Source: CALOCV01 sp942491955
GTDB lineage: Bacteria > Chlamydiota > Chlamydiia > Chlamydiales > CALOCV01
Assembly: GCA_942491955.1 (NCBI GenBank)
Contig: CALOCV010000048.1
Location: forward strand, 1-64,000
Length of the DNA stretch: 64,000 bases
Direction: 5' to 3'
The notes beneath the pieces are model-generated. The model had not been told where the DNA came from. It did no database searches and saw only the letters and a list, made by a program, of their open reading frames with translations. Shown here in pieces: positions 16,282 through 23,758 of the stretch. A program made the translations under genes and the position numbers. Position 1 is the stretch's first letter. The number at the start of each line of letters is the position of its first letter.

Positions 16282-17801
16282 CAATGATCCTTTTGTATGG
16301 CCATCATTTGAGATAAAGCTTTTTTCGCCCAAATTCCCCCTTTTTTTTGGATGGCATCCCACTGTTTTTTCGCTAGTTCCATCCGACCCTCTCTTTCATA
16401 AATCTCGGCGCGCAAGCACATAGCTTCAATGCGCAGACTTGAGACACTAGGGTCATTAATAATGCGAGAGAGGAGTTGCATAGCTGTTTCAAATTCACTC
16501 AGGGAATAGAGACATTGGCTTTGATGCATCCATAATCGAAGCTTTTCATCCGTTGTTAAAACACCTTCTCCATGTTCTTCTCCTTTAGAAAAAAAGTCGA
16601 GAGCCTCCCGAAACTTCTTTTCCTCAAAAGCTTGAAGGGCCTTTCCTATGTAAGCAGAGTAGAGTTCGTGGGAATGGGTTGATGTTTGGAGGACGAAGTC
16701 CCACTCACTGTAAGCAAGATTTTTTTTTCCTTGAAGGAGGTAAATTTCTGCAAGATCCAAAGCAAGAGAAGCTTGCGATATTGAAGGAGGGGACTCTTTC
16801 TTCAGCTCTTGGAGTGTTTGAAGGGCATAATGGGTATAAATGGTTTGTTTGGTTCCAGATGCTTGTTGTCCAATGGCGAAATAGGCCAATCCGCGCTCTC
16901 GTTTGGCTTCGTGGACAATGGCTTGATAATAGGAAATCTCATCCATCGGTAGCGCTTTTTCCTTACTGAGACGATCATAGCCCTCTTCTACTTTAGAAAA
17001 ATACATAATCGCCTTTTTCCAATCGGGTTCTATTTCTCCCTTTTTTTGCGTTCGTTCGAGGCCTAAGTAGTAATAAGCTACTAAGGATAAAGGAGATTTA
17101 GGGAAAAAAGAGGGGAGGGATTGCAAATGTCTTCTTGCCTCTTTGTTGGTGAAATATTCCTTAACAGAATAGAAACAAAAATAGGCCTCAGGTGCATAAA
17201 AAGAATCGGGCCAATAAGTAAAGACCTGTTTTCTATAGTGTTGGACTTGTTTGCGATCGGCTCCTCTGGCCTCCGCAGCCCGAGCTGTCCAAAAAAAGCC
17301 CAAGTCTTCTCTCTTCTTTGCGATGGTAAGAAAGATTTCTTCCGCTTCTTGCCATTGTTTTTTCTCAAAAAACTTTATCCCTCGATGATACATTCTTTGC
17401 AACCACTGCTTTTCAATCAATTTTTCCCTTTGCTCAAATCGAAAAAGAGGTGTTAAAAGCTCTTCATCGGGGTAAGGAATATGGGCAATAAGAGGGAATG
17501 CTAAATCGTAATCACCTGATAAATAAAGAGATATATCAAGAAAAATGGCTTGAATAGGAGAATTGTTTTCTACAGAAGAAAACGATAGAAATGCCTCTTC
17601 TTCCTCTTCTAAAAGGGGTTTTAGCAAGAGGGGGGAAAGGGAAGAAGATTGTTCTAAGATGCTTGTAATTAATGAAATACAGTCCTGTTTATTCCCTTCG
17701 CGCGCAAGACGATCGATACCCACTTCGTTTGGAAGAGGGGTCCAACTCGATAAAGGAGAGAGGGAATATAGGAAAAAATAAAGAAAAAATTTTTTCGTCA
17801 T
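16281..17801 (-). CDS. Secreted/periplasmic TPR-repeat protein upstream of ExbB
   Basis: About 506 residues from MTKKFFLYFF. A signal peptide (KKFFLYFFLYSLSPLSSW) is followed by helical repeats typical of tetratricopeptide proteins, e.g. WQEAEEIFLTIAKKREDLGFFW, FREALDFFSKGEEHG and FETAMQLLSRIINDPS. It is translationally coupled to exbB. TPR proteins in Tol/Exb operons usually sit in the periplasm and bridge envelope complexes; this is inferred from position. Weak ribosome-binding site before the chosen ATG; a longer frame from 17891 would put 30 non-signal residues in front. Confidence 0.75.
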   Translation of the reverse strand: MTKKFFLYFFLYSLSPLSSWTPLPNEVGIDRLAREGNKQDCISLITSILEQSSSLSPLLLKPLLEEEEEAFLSFSSVENNSPIQAIFLDISLYLSGDYDLAFPLIAHIPYPDEELLTPLFRFEQREKLIEKQWLQRMYHRGIKFFEKKQWQEAEEIFLTIAKKREDLGFFWTARAAEARGADRKQVQHYRKQVFTYWPDSFYAPEAYFCFYSVKEYFTNKEARRHLQSLPSFFPKSPLSLVAYYYLGLERTQKKGEIEPDWKKAIMYFSKVEEGYDRLSKEKALPMDEISYYQAIVHEAKRERGLAYFAIGQQASGTKQTIYTHYALQTLQELKKESPPSISQASLALDLAEIYLLQGKKNLAYSEWDFVLQTSTHSHELYSAYIGKALQAFEEKKFREALDFFSKGEEHGEGVLTTDEKLRLWMHQSQCLYSLSEFETAMQLLSRIINDPSVSSLRIEAMCLRAEIYEREGRMELAKKQWDAIQKKGGIWAKKALSQMMAIQKDH

Positions 17802-17974
17802 AAAATTTTCTCTGTTCAAGCGCTTTTTCGCATTGTACATTTTTTTGGCTCGTGTTTCCATTATAAACAACAAAAAAACGTTTGACAGCACATTCTCGAT
17901 GAGGTTTTTGTATAAGAAAAATTTCGAAAAAAGGAGGTGATGAAAAAAAATATCAAAAAAATATGAAAAAATTG

Positions 17975-18003
17975 TTGCAGGTTTTTTTTAGGTGCGATAT
18001 GGA
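17975..18003 (+). promoter_or_regulatory. Candidate sigma-70-type promoter of hctA
   Basis: TTGCAG (17975-17980), 17-base spacer, TATGGA (17998-18003), about 40 bases ahead of the hctA ATG. Moderate match to the consensus; hctA is a late-cycle gene in Chlamydia. Upstream, 17932-17942 reads AAGGAGGTGAT, a perfect anti-16S match with only an 8-codon frame behind it. Confidence 0.3.
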
Positions 18004-18043
18004 AAAAAGTGTCATGAAACTCTAAATTGGAGGAGTATTTCAC

Positions 18044-18543
18044 ATGGCCTTGAAAGATACGACAAAGCACATGAATACCCTTCTCACGCAAATTTGCAAC
18101 GATTTGTCAAAAGCGGAGAACGGGAATAAAGCAGCTTCTCAAAGAGTACGTACCTGTACCGTGAAGCTGGAGAAAGTGGCAAAACTCTTTAGAAAAGAGT
18201 CGGTTGCCAATGAAAAAAGGGGCGGAACAAGAAAGAAGCCCGCCACAAAGAAAAAAGCAAAAATTAAGACAAAAGCCAAAAAAACGACAACAGCCAGAAA
18301 AACAACAAAAGCTAGACCCAAAACAACAAAAAAATCACCACTAAAGCAAAAAAAACCACTTTTGCTAAAAAAGCATCACCTCGTCGTACAACAAAAAAGA
18401 GCCCAACAAAGAGAACGGCAACAAAAAAAACAGCAAGTCGGTCTCGTACCAGTGCTCGATATACACGCACTACAGCAACCCCTAGAGCATTTCGCGTGAA
18501 ACGTTCGACAGCAAAATTGCCTCGACGCATTCGCGCTCGTTAA
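18044..18543 (+). CDS. hctA: Histone H1-like DNA-binding protein Hc1, one frameshift in poly-A
   Basis: Chlamydial Hc1 condenses the nucleoid in elementary bodies. The N-terminal third (MALKDTTKHMNTLL, AENGNKAASQRVRT, VKLEKVAKLFRKES) matches the conserved Hc1 core; the rest is Lys/Thr/Ala-rich. The open frame leaves this composition at ~18334, but the -1 frame continues it (TTKAKKTTFAKKASPRRTTK to KLPRRIRAR, stop at 18541-18543), giving 166 residues. The junction is an A7 run: either one A is missing from the sequence or the run supports slippage. GGAGGA stands before the ATG, and an intrinsic terminator follows. rlmD is downstream, the gene order known from Chlamydia. Confidence 0.88.
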
Positions 18544-18572
18544 CGTTTTCGTTGATTATCTGTGACTTAAGG

Positions 18573-18613
18573 AAAGGAGATGCAGCCATGTTTGCATCTC
18601 CTTTTTTTTTTTT
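18573..18613 (+). terminator. Intrinsic terminator of hctA
   Basis: AAAGGAGATGCA (18573-18584) pairs perfectly with TGCATCTCCTTT (18593-18604) across an 8-base loop, followed by a T run. The ATG inside the stem (18580) is therefore not a gene start. Confidence 0.85.
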
Positions 18614-18636
18614 GTTCGATGTTCTATCATTCTTCC

Positions 18637-20058
18637 ATGGAAAAAGGAACTCAAGATACTGAGCATAGGACCTTTACCGTTGTTACTCTCTCGCGCAAAG
18701 GGAAAGGAGTAGCGCATGATCAAGGGAAGGAGGTGGAGATTCCTTATGTCCTTCCCGGAGAAGAAGTTGAAGCTGTTCTTTTAAAGAAAAAAGAAAAAGG
18801 TAAGCAGCAAGCTTCACTCTCTCTCTTGCAAAAAACCTCCCCTTTTCGCGTCTCTCCTCGATGCAAACACTTTGGTCTATGCGGCGGGTGCCAATGGCAA
18901 CACTTGGCATATGCCGAGCAATTGGAATGGAAAGAAAAAGAAATTGCGCGTTGTTTTGCCCGTCTATCTCATGTTCCTCCTCCTCTTCACGCCATTCTTC
19001 CATCTCCATCTCCATGGCATTATAGGAATAAGATGGAATATACCTTCTCTATGGATAAGCGAGGGAATCGGTACTTAGGGTTGATGATGCGATCCGGTCG
19101 AGGAAAAGTTTTCTCCCTTGAAGAGTGCCATCTCGCTCCCGAATGGTTTGCCGATGTGACAGCACGCGTACGAGAGTGGTGGGAAGAATCAACTCTAGAG
19201 GCGTTCCATCCCATCAAAAGAACGGGGGCTTTGCGATACCTAACGCTTCGTGAAGGGAGGCGTACAGGAACAAGAATGGCTGTTATCACGACTTCTGGCG
19301 ATCCTCAAGAGGCGTGGAAACCGTGGCAAAAGACCCGGTTGATTGATGCTTTGCAGCCTGTTTGTCATTCTATTGTCTTGCGCATTGAGCAGAGCAAAAA
19401 GGGGATGCCAACGCAGTACTATGAGATGATTCTTTCAGGGGAGGATAGTATCGAAGAAATTCTTCATATACAAGAGGATCCTCATGTACCTCCGATTTCC
19501 CTTCGCTATCGCATTGCACCTACGGCCTTTTTTCAGCCTAATACTCTTCAGGCAGAGGTGCTTTACTCGCAAGCATTGCAAATGATTCCATCAGCGACTC
19601 TCGATGCCGTCTATGATCTTTATTGTGGCACCGGAACCCTAGCTCTTTGCTTGGCACAGAAGGCAGGATGCGTTATCGGCATAGACCTCTCTCATGAAGC
19701 GATCGTCGATGCCAGAGAGAATGCCAAGCGCAATCAACGAGAGCGCATCACCTTCTATCAAGGTGATGTTGGCAAGTTACTCGCAGAAAAAAAAGAAGAG
19801 TGGCCGGCACCAACTCTTGTTGTTGTCGATCCACCAAGAGCCGGCTTAGGGGCGAAAGCGATCCAAGAAATTGGCCTTCTTAATCCTCCAGCGCTTTTAT
19901 ACATCTCCTGCAATCCTGTTACTCAGGCAGACGATCTTCTCGCTTTTGAGCAACTTGGCTACCGAATGACAGCTCGACAAGCGGTGGATTCATTTCCTCA
20001 TACAGTACATATTGAAAACATTGTTTTTATGGAAAAAAGGAGCCATTACGACTCGTGA
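18637..20058 (+). CDS. rlmD: 23S rRNA (uracil-5-)-methyltransferase, RlmD/RumA type
   Basis: SAM-dependent m5U methyltransferase of the TrmA/RlmD family. It has an N-terminal TRAM domain (LSRKGKGVAHDQGKEVEIP), an iron-sulfur cluster motif (CKHFGLCGGCQWQH), motif I DLYCGTGTLALCLA, the DPPRAGLG loop and the catalytic-cysteine motif LLYISCNPVTQADDL. From MEKGTQDTEHRT it is 473 residues. The longer frame begins inside the hctA terminator hairpin and is rejected. The stop overlaps the GTG start of tgt. Chlamydial genomes carry this gene (annotated ygcA) beside hctA. Confidence 0.9.
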   Translation: MEKGTQDTEHRTFTVVTLSRKGKGVAHDQGKEVEIPYVLPGEEVEAVLLKKKEKGKQQASLSLLQKTSPFRVSPRCKHFGLCGGCQWQHLAYAEQLEWKEKEIARCFARLSHVPPPLHAILPSPSPWHYRNKMEYTFSMDKRGNRYLGLMMRSGRGKVFSLEECHLAPEWFADVTARVREWWEESTLEAFHPIKRTGALRYLTLREGRRTGTRMAVITTSGDPQEAWKPWQKTRLIDALQPVCHSIVLRIEQSKKGMPTQYYEMILSGEDSIEEILHIQEDPHVPPISLRYRIAPTAFFQPNTLQAEVLYSQALQMIPSATLDAVYDLYCGTGTLALCLAQKAGCVIGIDLSHEAIVDARENAKRNQRERITFYQGDVGKLLAEKKEEWPAPTLVVVDPPRAGLGAKAIQEIGLLNPPALLYISCNPVTQADDLLAFEQLGYRMTARQAVDSFPHTVHIENIVFMEKRSHYDS

Positions 20059-21155
20059 ATTTTACTGTAACAAAAAAAGATTCCCATTCCCAAGCCCGTT
20101 TGGGTCGGCTTTCTACGGCGCACGGAGAGATTATCACACCCATGTTCATGCCTGTTGGGACGAGAGGGTCTGTCAAGGCCGTTACCCATCAGCAGCTCAA
20201 AGAAATAGGCACAGCTATTATTTTAGGCAATACCTATCATCTCTTCCTTCGTCCCGGTATGGAGGTGGTACGTGCTGCAGGCGGACTCCACTCCTTCATT
20301 GGGTGGGATCGCCCCATTCTTACTGATTCGGGTGGGTTCCAAGTTTTTTCCTTATCCGCATTAAATAAAATCACCGATGAAGGAGTTCATTTTCAATCCC
20401 ATATTGACGGAAGGAAGCTTTTTATCGGACCCAAAGAGAGCATGGAGATCCAAAAAATATTGGGATCGGATATCGTGATGGCTTTTGATGAATGTTCTCC
20501 CTACCCTGCCACAAGGGAAGCCGTAGAAGCCGCTTGGAAGAAGACTTGGCATTGGGCAGAGATTTGCCGTGAATATCCTTTGCAAGGACATCAAAATTTA
20601 TTTGGAATTATTCAAGGAGGGATGTTTGCCGACCTGAGAATCGAATCGGCAAAGAGATTGATCTCTTTGGATTTTCCAGGTTACGCCATTGGTGGTTTGT
20701 CAGTAGGAGAGCCACATGCTCTGATGTATGAGATGCTAGATGTTTTATCCCCCATTCTTCCATCCGAAAAACCTCGCTATTTGATGGGAGTGGGAACGCC
20801 AAGAAATATCATTGAAGCAGTAATGCGAGGGATTGATCTATTTGACTGCGTCCTTCCCACCAGAAATGCGCGCAATGGGACAGCCTTTACCTGGTCGGGA
20901 AAAATTTCCATTAAAGCAGGGCGGTATGCCAATGATTTTTCTCCACTCGATCCCGATCTCGATTCGTATGCCTCTGGATTTTCCAAAGCCTATATTCGTC
21001 ATTTGATTCATGTGGGTGAAATCACAGGAATGACATTAATCACTCTACAGAACCTCGCTTTTTATATTGATTTCATGCGCCAATTACGGCAAGCTATAGA
21101 GAAAGAACAACTTTCTACATTTTATCAACGCATTTGTCGCATTTATCCCTTATGA
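20055..21155 (+). CDS. tgt: tRNA-guanine transglycosylase Tgt lacking the zinc cysteines
   Basis: Exchanges guanine for a queuosine precursor or queuine at the wobble position of GUN-anticodon tRNAs. Catalytic features are intact: LTDSGGFQVFSL with the general-acid Asp, the base pocket around IQGGMFADLRIESA, GGLSVGEP, and the nucleophile Asp in LFDCVLPTRNARNG. The C-terminal zinc site is not: where the family has CxCxxC (typically PECDCYTC), this protein reads PLDPDLDSYASGF, so all three cysteines are replaced (Leu, Ser, Ser), while the His-containing YIRHL remains. Length 366 is near normal. GTG start overlapping the rlmD stop. Either a zinc-free active variant or an inactive or repurposed one. 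Confidence 0.88.
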   Translation: MNFTVTKKDSHSQARLGRLSTAHGEIITPMFMPVGTRGSVKAVTHQQLKEIGTAIILGNTYHLFLRPGMEVVRAAGGLHSFIGWDRPILTDSGGFQVFSLSALNKITDEGVHFQSHIDGRKLFIGPKESMEIQKILGSDIVMAFDECSPYPATREAVEAAWKKTWHWAEICREYPLQGHQNLFGIIQGGMFADLRIESAKRLISLDFPGYAIGGLSVGEPHALMYEMLDVLSPILPSEKPRYLMGVGTPRNIIEAVMRGIDLFDCVLPTRNARNGTAFTWSGKISIKAGRYANDFSPLDPDLDSYASGFSKAYIRHLIHVGEITGMTLITLQNLAFYIDFMRQLRQAIEKEQLSTFYQRICRIYPL

Positions 21156-21184
21156 CGTAAAACCCAGTCTTTATAAAGGTAATT

Positions 21185-21571
21185 ATGAAAAAATTTCTTC
21201 TCTTTTTTTCTTTTCTTCCGAGCATTGTATTGGCCCAAAATGGGGCCGGAGAAGCTCCTCCCGCACCACCTTCAGACCACAGCATTTGGCAGACCGTTGT
21301 GATGTTTGCTATTGCCATTGTTTTTTTCTATTTTATCCTATGGCGCCCTGAACAAAAACGGCGTAAAGTGATGGAAACGCAACGTAGTTCTCTCAAAGAG
21401 GGAGATCGCGTTACGGCAATGGGTATTATTGGTACCGTTGTCAAAGTAGAAGAGGCTACAGTGATTCTCCGCCTTTATGACGGAGCCAAGATGGAGGTTC
21501 TAAAGGGAGCGATCAATGATGTCGTTTCTGGAGGAAAAGAGGGTGGAAATGGAGGCAAACCGTCAAAATAA
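21185..21571 (+). CDS. yajC: Sec translocon accessory subunit YajC
   Basis: 128 residues: a signal-peptide-like N-terminus (KKFLLFFSFLPSIVLAQ), a membrane helix (VVMFAIAIVFFYFILW) followed by RPEQKRRK, and the cytoplasmic YajC domain (LKEGDRVTAMGIIGTVVKVEE). YajC associates with SecDF-SecYEG. The usual N-terminal region of YajC lacks a cleavable signal, so the extra leading hydrophobic segment and the Pro/Ala linker are a local variation. AAAGG precedes the ATG. pcm begins inside its 3' end. Confidence 0.9.
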   Translation: MKKFLLFFSFLPSIVLAQNGAGEAPPAPPSDHSIWQTVVMFAIAIVFFYFILWRPEQKRRKVMETQRSSLKEGDRVTAMGIIGTVVKVEEATVILRLYDGAKMEVLKGAINDVVSGGKEGGNGGKPSK

Positions 21572-22208
21572 GTGGAGGGAGCTACGCGATAGGATGGTCG
21601 AAACACAGATTGTCGCACGGGGCATTAAAGATCGTGCAACGATCCAAAGCATGAAGAGTGTTCCTCGCCATCTTTTTGTTCCCTCATCACTTGCTGAAGA
21701 GGCCTATTCCGATTTTCCTCTTCCCATCGGTGAGGGGCAGACGATCAGTCAGCCTTATGTCGTCGCCATGATGACCGAATATGCCGAAGTCGATTCTTCC
21801 TCTACGGTTCTCGAAATAGGAACTGGATCTGGGTATGCAGCCGCAGTTCTTGCGGAAATCGTGGAACAAGTCTATACGATCGAGAGAATCGCTCTATTGA
21901 CAGAAGCAGCTAGTGCACGTTTTTCTGAGCTTGGCTACAAGAACATTGAGGCCAAAACGGGAGATGGAACCCTTGGATGGCCGGAGAAAGCTCCTTTTGA
22001 TGCTGTTATCGTTACAGCAGGTGCACCTGTTGTTCCAGAGAAGATTGTCCGACAACTCGTTCCTGGAGGACGTCTTGTCATTCCTGTTGGCGACCAATGG
22101 TCGCAGCAACTTCTTCTCATACGAAAGAGTTTAGAGGATGAGTCGTTTCAAGAAGAAATCAAGCAATACGTGCGGTTTGTTCCTCTCATTGGAGAAGAAG
22201 GGTGGTAA
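21549..22208 (+). CDS. pcm: Protein-L-isoaspartate O-methyltransferase
   Basis: Repairs isoaspartyl residues by SAM-dependent carboxyl methylation. Motifs: MVETQIVARGIKD and VPRHLFVP near the N-terminus, the active-site GEGQTISQPYVVAMM, motif I VLEIGTGSGYAAAVLAE, GDGTLGWPEKAPFDAVIVTAG, and PVGDQWSQQL. From the ATG at 21549 (AGGGTGG upstream) it is 219 residues and overlaps yajC by 23 bases; ATG 21516 is an in-frame alternative with no better ribosome-binding site. Confidence 0.9.
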   Translation: MEANRQNKWRELRDRMVETQIVARGIKDRATIQSMKSVPRHLFVPSSLAEEAYSDFPLPIGEGQTISQPYVVAMMTEYAEVDSSSTVLEIGTGSGYAAAVLAEIVEQVYTIERIALLTEAASARFSELGYKNIEAKTGDGTLGWPEKAPFDAVIVTAGAPVVPEKIVRQLVPGGRLVIPVGDQWSQQLLLIRKSLEDESFQEEIKQYVRFVPLIGEEGW

Positions 22209-22295
22209 TACTTTTTCTCTCTCGTCGCAATTTTTTGATTCGCCCAATTACTGCGGCAACATTCTCTTTGGAAAGAATTCCATTTGGAAGATCTT
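22186..22295 (-). pseudogene. 3' remnant of an unknown gene cut by the IS element
   Basis: On the minus strand the bases next to the IS encode KDLPNGILSKENVAAVIGRI followed by a basic tail, stop at 22186-22188. Joining the sequences either side of the IS at TTAA continues the frame as EICQPSVLKDLPNG, so the IS probably inserted into a coding sequence. The upstream part is lost at the CACAGAG repeat at 23190. Family not recognised; the 3' end overlaps pcm. Confidence 0.3.
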
Positions 22296-23160
22296 TTAAG
22301 AACCTGTTTAAAATCTTTTTAAAAGAAGAACTACAAATGCTAAGACTACCATAGTTAAGCTAGTATTTAGCTTTCTTTCACAGTTTTTCCATAATTTTCT
22401 ACACTTTTCAAGCCAGCTAAAAGAACGTTCCACAACCCATCTTTTGGGAATCACTTTAAAAGTATGCAATTCATTTCTCTTGGCTATTTCTACTGGACAA
22501 CCCAATATCTCTTGAATACCATCTGAAAATGGTTCTCCAGAGTATCCTCCATCAGCTAAAACGTTTTTTACTTCAGATAAAAAACTCTTCTTCAATGAAC
22601 ATGCTTCTAGCGCTCCTTTCCTATCTGTAATATTTGCTGTAGTTATATGAATTGCATGAGGTAATCCTTGGGTGTCTACAGCGATGTGTCGTTTTATCCC
22701 TGAAATTTTTTTCCTGCATCATACCCTTTACTCTCAGCTGTATCGGTATTTTTAACGCTTTGCGCATCAATTATTATAAAACTGGTTTTCTCTTTCCGAC
22801 CATTGTTTTGTCGGACCTCTCCAACCATTTTTTTAAAACTTTCTCAAGGATGCTTTCTGAATTATCATCGCTTTCTTTCCATAACTGGAAATAGTAATAG
22901 CAAAGTTCCCATTTAGGATATTCTTTTGGCAACATACGCCACTGACAGCCACTTTTTAAAACATATAAAATTCCACAAAAAATATCAAAAAGGTCTACGG
23001 TTCTAGGGCGTGTTTTTTTTCGCACAGACTCAAGCAAAGGTTTGATTTTGTCAAATTGCTTTCGAGAAATATCGCTTGGATAAGAGTGAGCCATCATTGC
23101 CTCCAAAGTTTTGAAAGCAATTTTTATACAGGATTAGAAAGATTTTAAACAGGTTCTTAA
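22296..23160 (-). mobile_element. IS5-family insertion sequence
   Basis: Terminal inverted repeats are perfect over 23 bases including the target: TTAAGAACCTGTTTAAAATC at 22296-22315 and its complement ending at 23160. TTAA at both ends is probably the duplicated target, though it is palindromic and so ambiguous. About 860 bp, the size of the IS427-like group of IS5, and the transposase is split in frames as in that group. A partial relative follows at 23484-23758. Confidence 0.88.
22308..23106 (-). CDS. IS5-family DDE transposase, two frame changes
   Basis: The N-terminal ORF (23106-22774) has the DUF4096-type start (YPSDISRKQFDKIKPLLE, VDLFDIFCGILYVLKSGCQW). The DDE catalytic core follows in a -1 frame: IIIDAQSVKNTD (first Asp), VLADGGYSGE (second Asp) and RWVVERSFSWLEKCRKLW (Glu region), ending at 22308. 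The first change is the usual two-ORF layout of this IS group. A second shift falls at an A7 run near 22712 (GKK|ISGIKRH), where one A is missing or slippage occurs. Confidence 0.82.
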
Positions 23161-23189
23161 GACACTTGGTTGACATATCTCAGCAATAA

Positions 23190-23475
23190 AAACTACCACA
23201 GAGCCCACAGAGAGCACAGAGAGAGGGTTATATTTTCATTCGACGAATGCCTTCTACCAATCGTTTCACATTAAAATTGATCAGCAATCCTCGGGCACAA
23301 GTTCCATAGAGCTTTAAATAAGATAGTCGTTGTGCTTCGTGTATTAGAGCTATTCCATTCACAGATTTAATTTCTATAATTACCTGATCCTCTACAACTT
23401 CTTCAGACATTTCTGGATGCACTAAACAATCTATATGTCCTCCCTCTGTGTTCTCTGTGGGCTCTGTGGTAGTTT
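23190..23475. repeat. CACAGAG inverted repeat pair enclosing a GxxExxY fragment
   Basis: Left arm 23190-23221 (AAACTACCACAGAGCCCA, then CAGAGAGCACAGAG) and right arm 23444-23475 form a 32-base inverted repeat with one mismatch. The arms consist of the short word CACAGAG repeated. The same arms, without the gene, occur at 62841-62952. Confidence 0.75.
23228..23422 (-). pseudogene. GxxExxY family protein, N-terminally truncated
   Basis: The 64 residues match the C-terminal half of the GxxExxY family (small proteins with a restriction-endonuclease-like fold, function unknown): VIIEIKSVNGIALIHEAQRLSYLKLYG in outline, then GLLINFNVKRLVEGIRR. The family-naming GxxExxY half is absent: upstream the frame runs straight into the right arm of the inverted repeat. 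Families like this are usually ~125 residues, so about half is missing. Confidence 0.65.
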
Positions 23476-23483
23476 ATTTTCTA

Positions 23484-23758
23484 AAAACTCGTTCAAAACT
23501 GTTTTACGAATAAAACGACAAAAGCAAGGATGACCATATGTAAACTGGTTTTTCAAACATATGAAATGCCACAAATTACATCATATAAGTCGACCGCTCT
23601 AGGACGTGTTTTTTTTCTTGCAGATTCCAGAAGAGGTTTAATTTTGTTAAACTGTTCACGATCCATATCGCTAGGATAGCAATGGGGCATAAAATACCTA
23701 CAATTGTCTTGGAAAATAATTGTTTATACAGGATTAGAAAGATTTTAAACAGGTTCTA
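23484..23758 (-). mobile_element. Internally deleted IS5-family remnant
   Basis: The right end (AGGATTAGAAAGATTTTAAACAGGTTCT) is nearly identical to the right end of the IS at 22296-23160, preceded by a diverged copy of the transposase start (ATATCGCTAGGATAG, GTTAAACTG, CTAGGACGTG). The left end resembles the IS left end loosely (AAAACTCGTTCAAAACTG). The catalytic core is deleted. Its right terminus provides the last residues and the stop codon of the adjacent gene. Confidence 0.65.

Noticed and set aside
18580..18636. Upstream in-frame start of rlmD
   Set aside because: The ATG is inside the hctA terminator hairpin and the T-run; the family N-terminus begins at 18637.
23190..23475. CRISPR array candidate because of repeated short words
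   Set aside because: Only two arms in inverted orientation, no regularly spaced direct repeats, spacers or cas genes.
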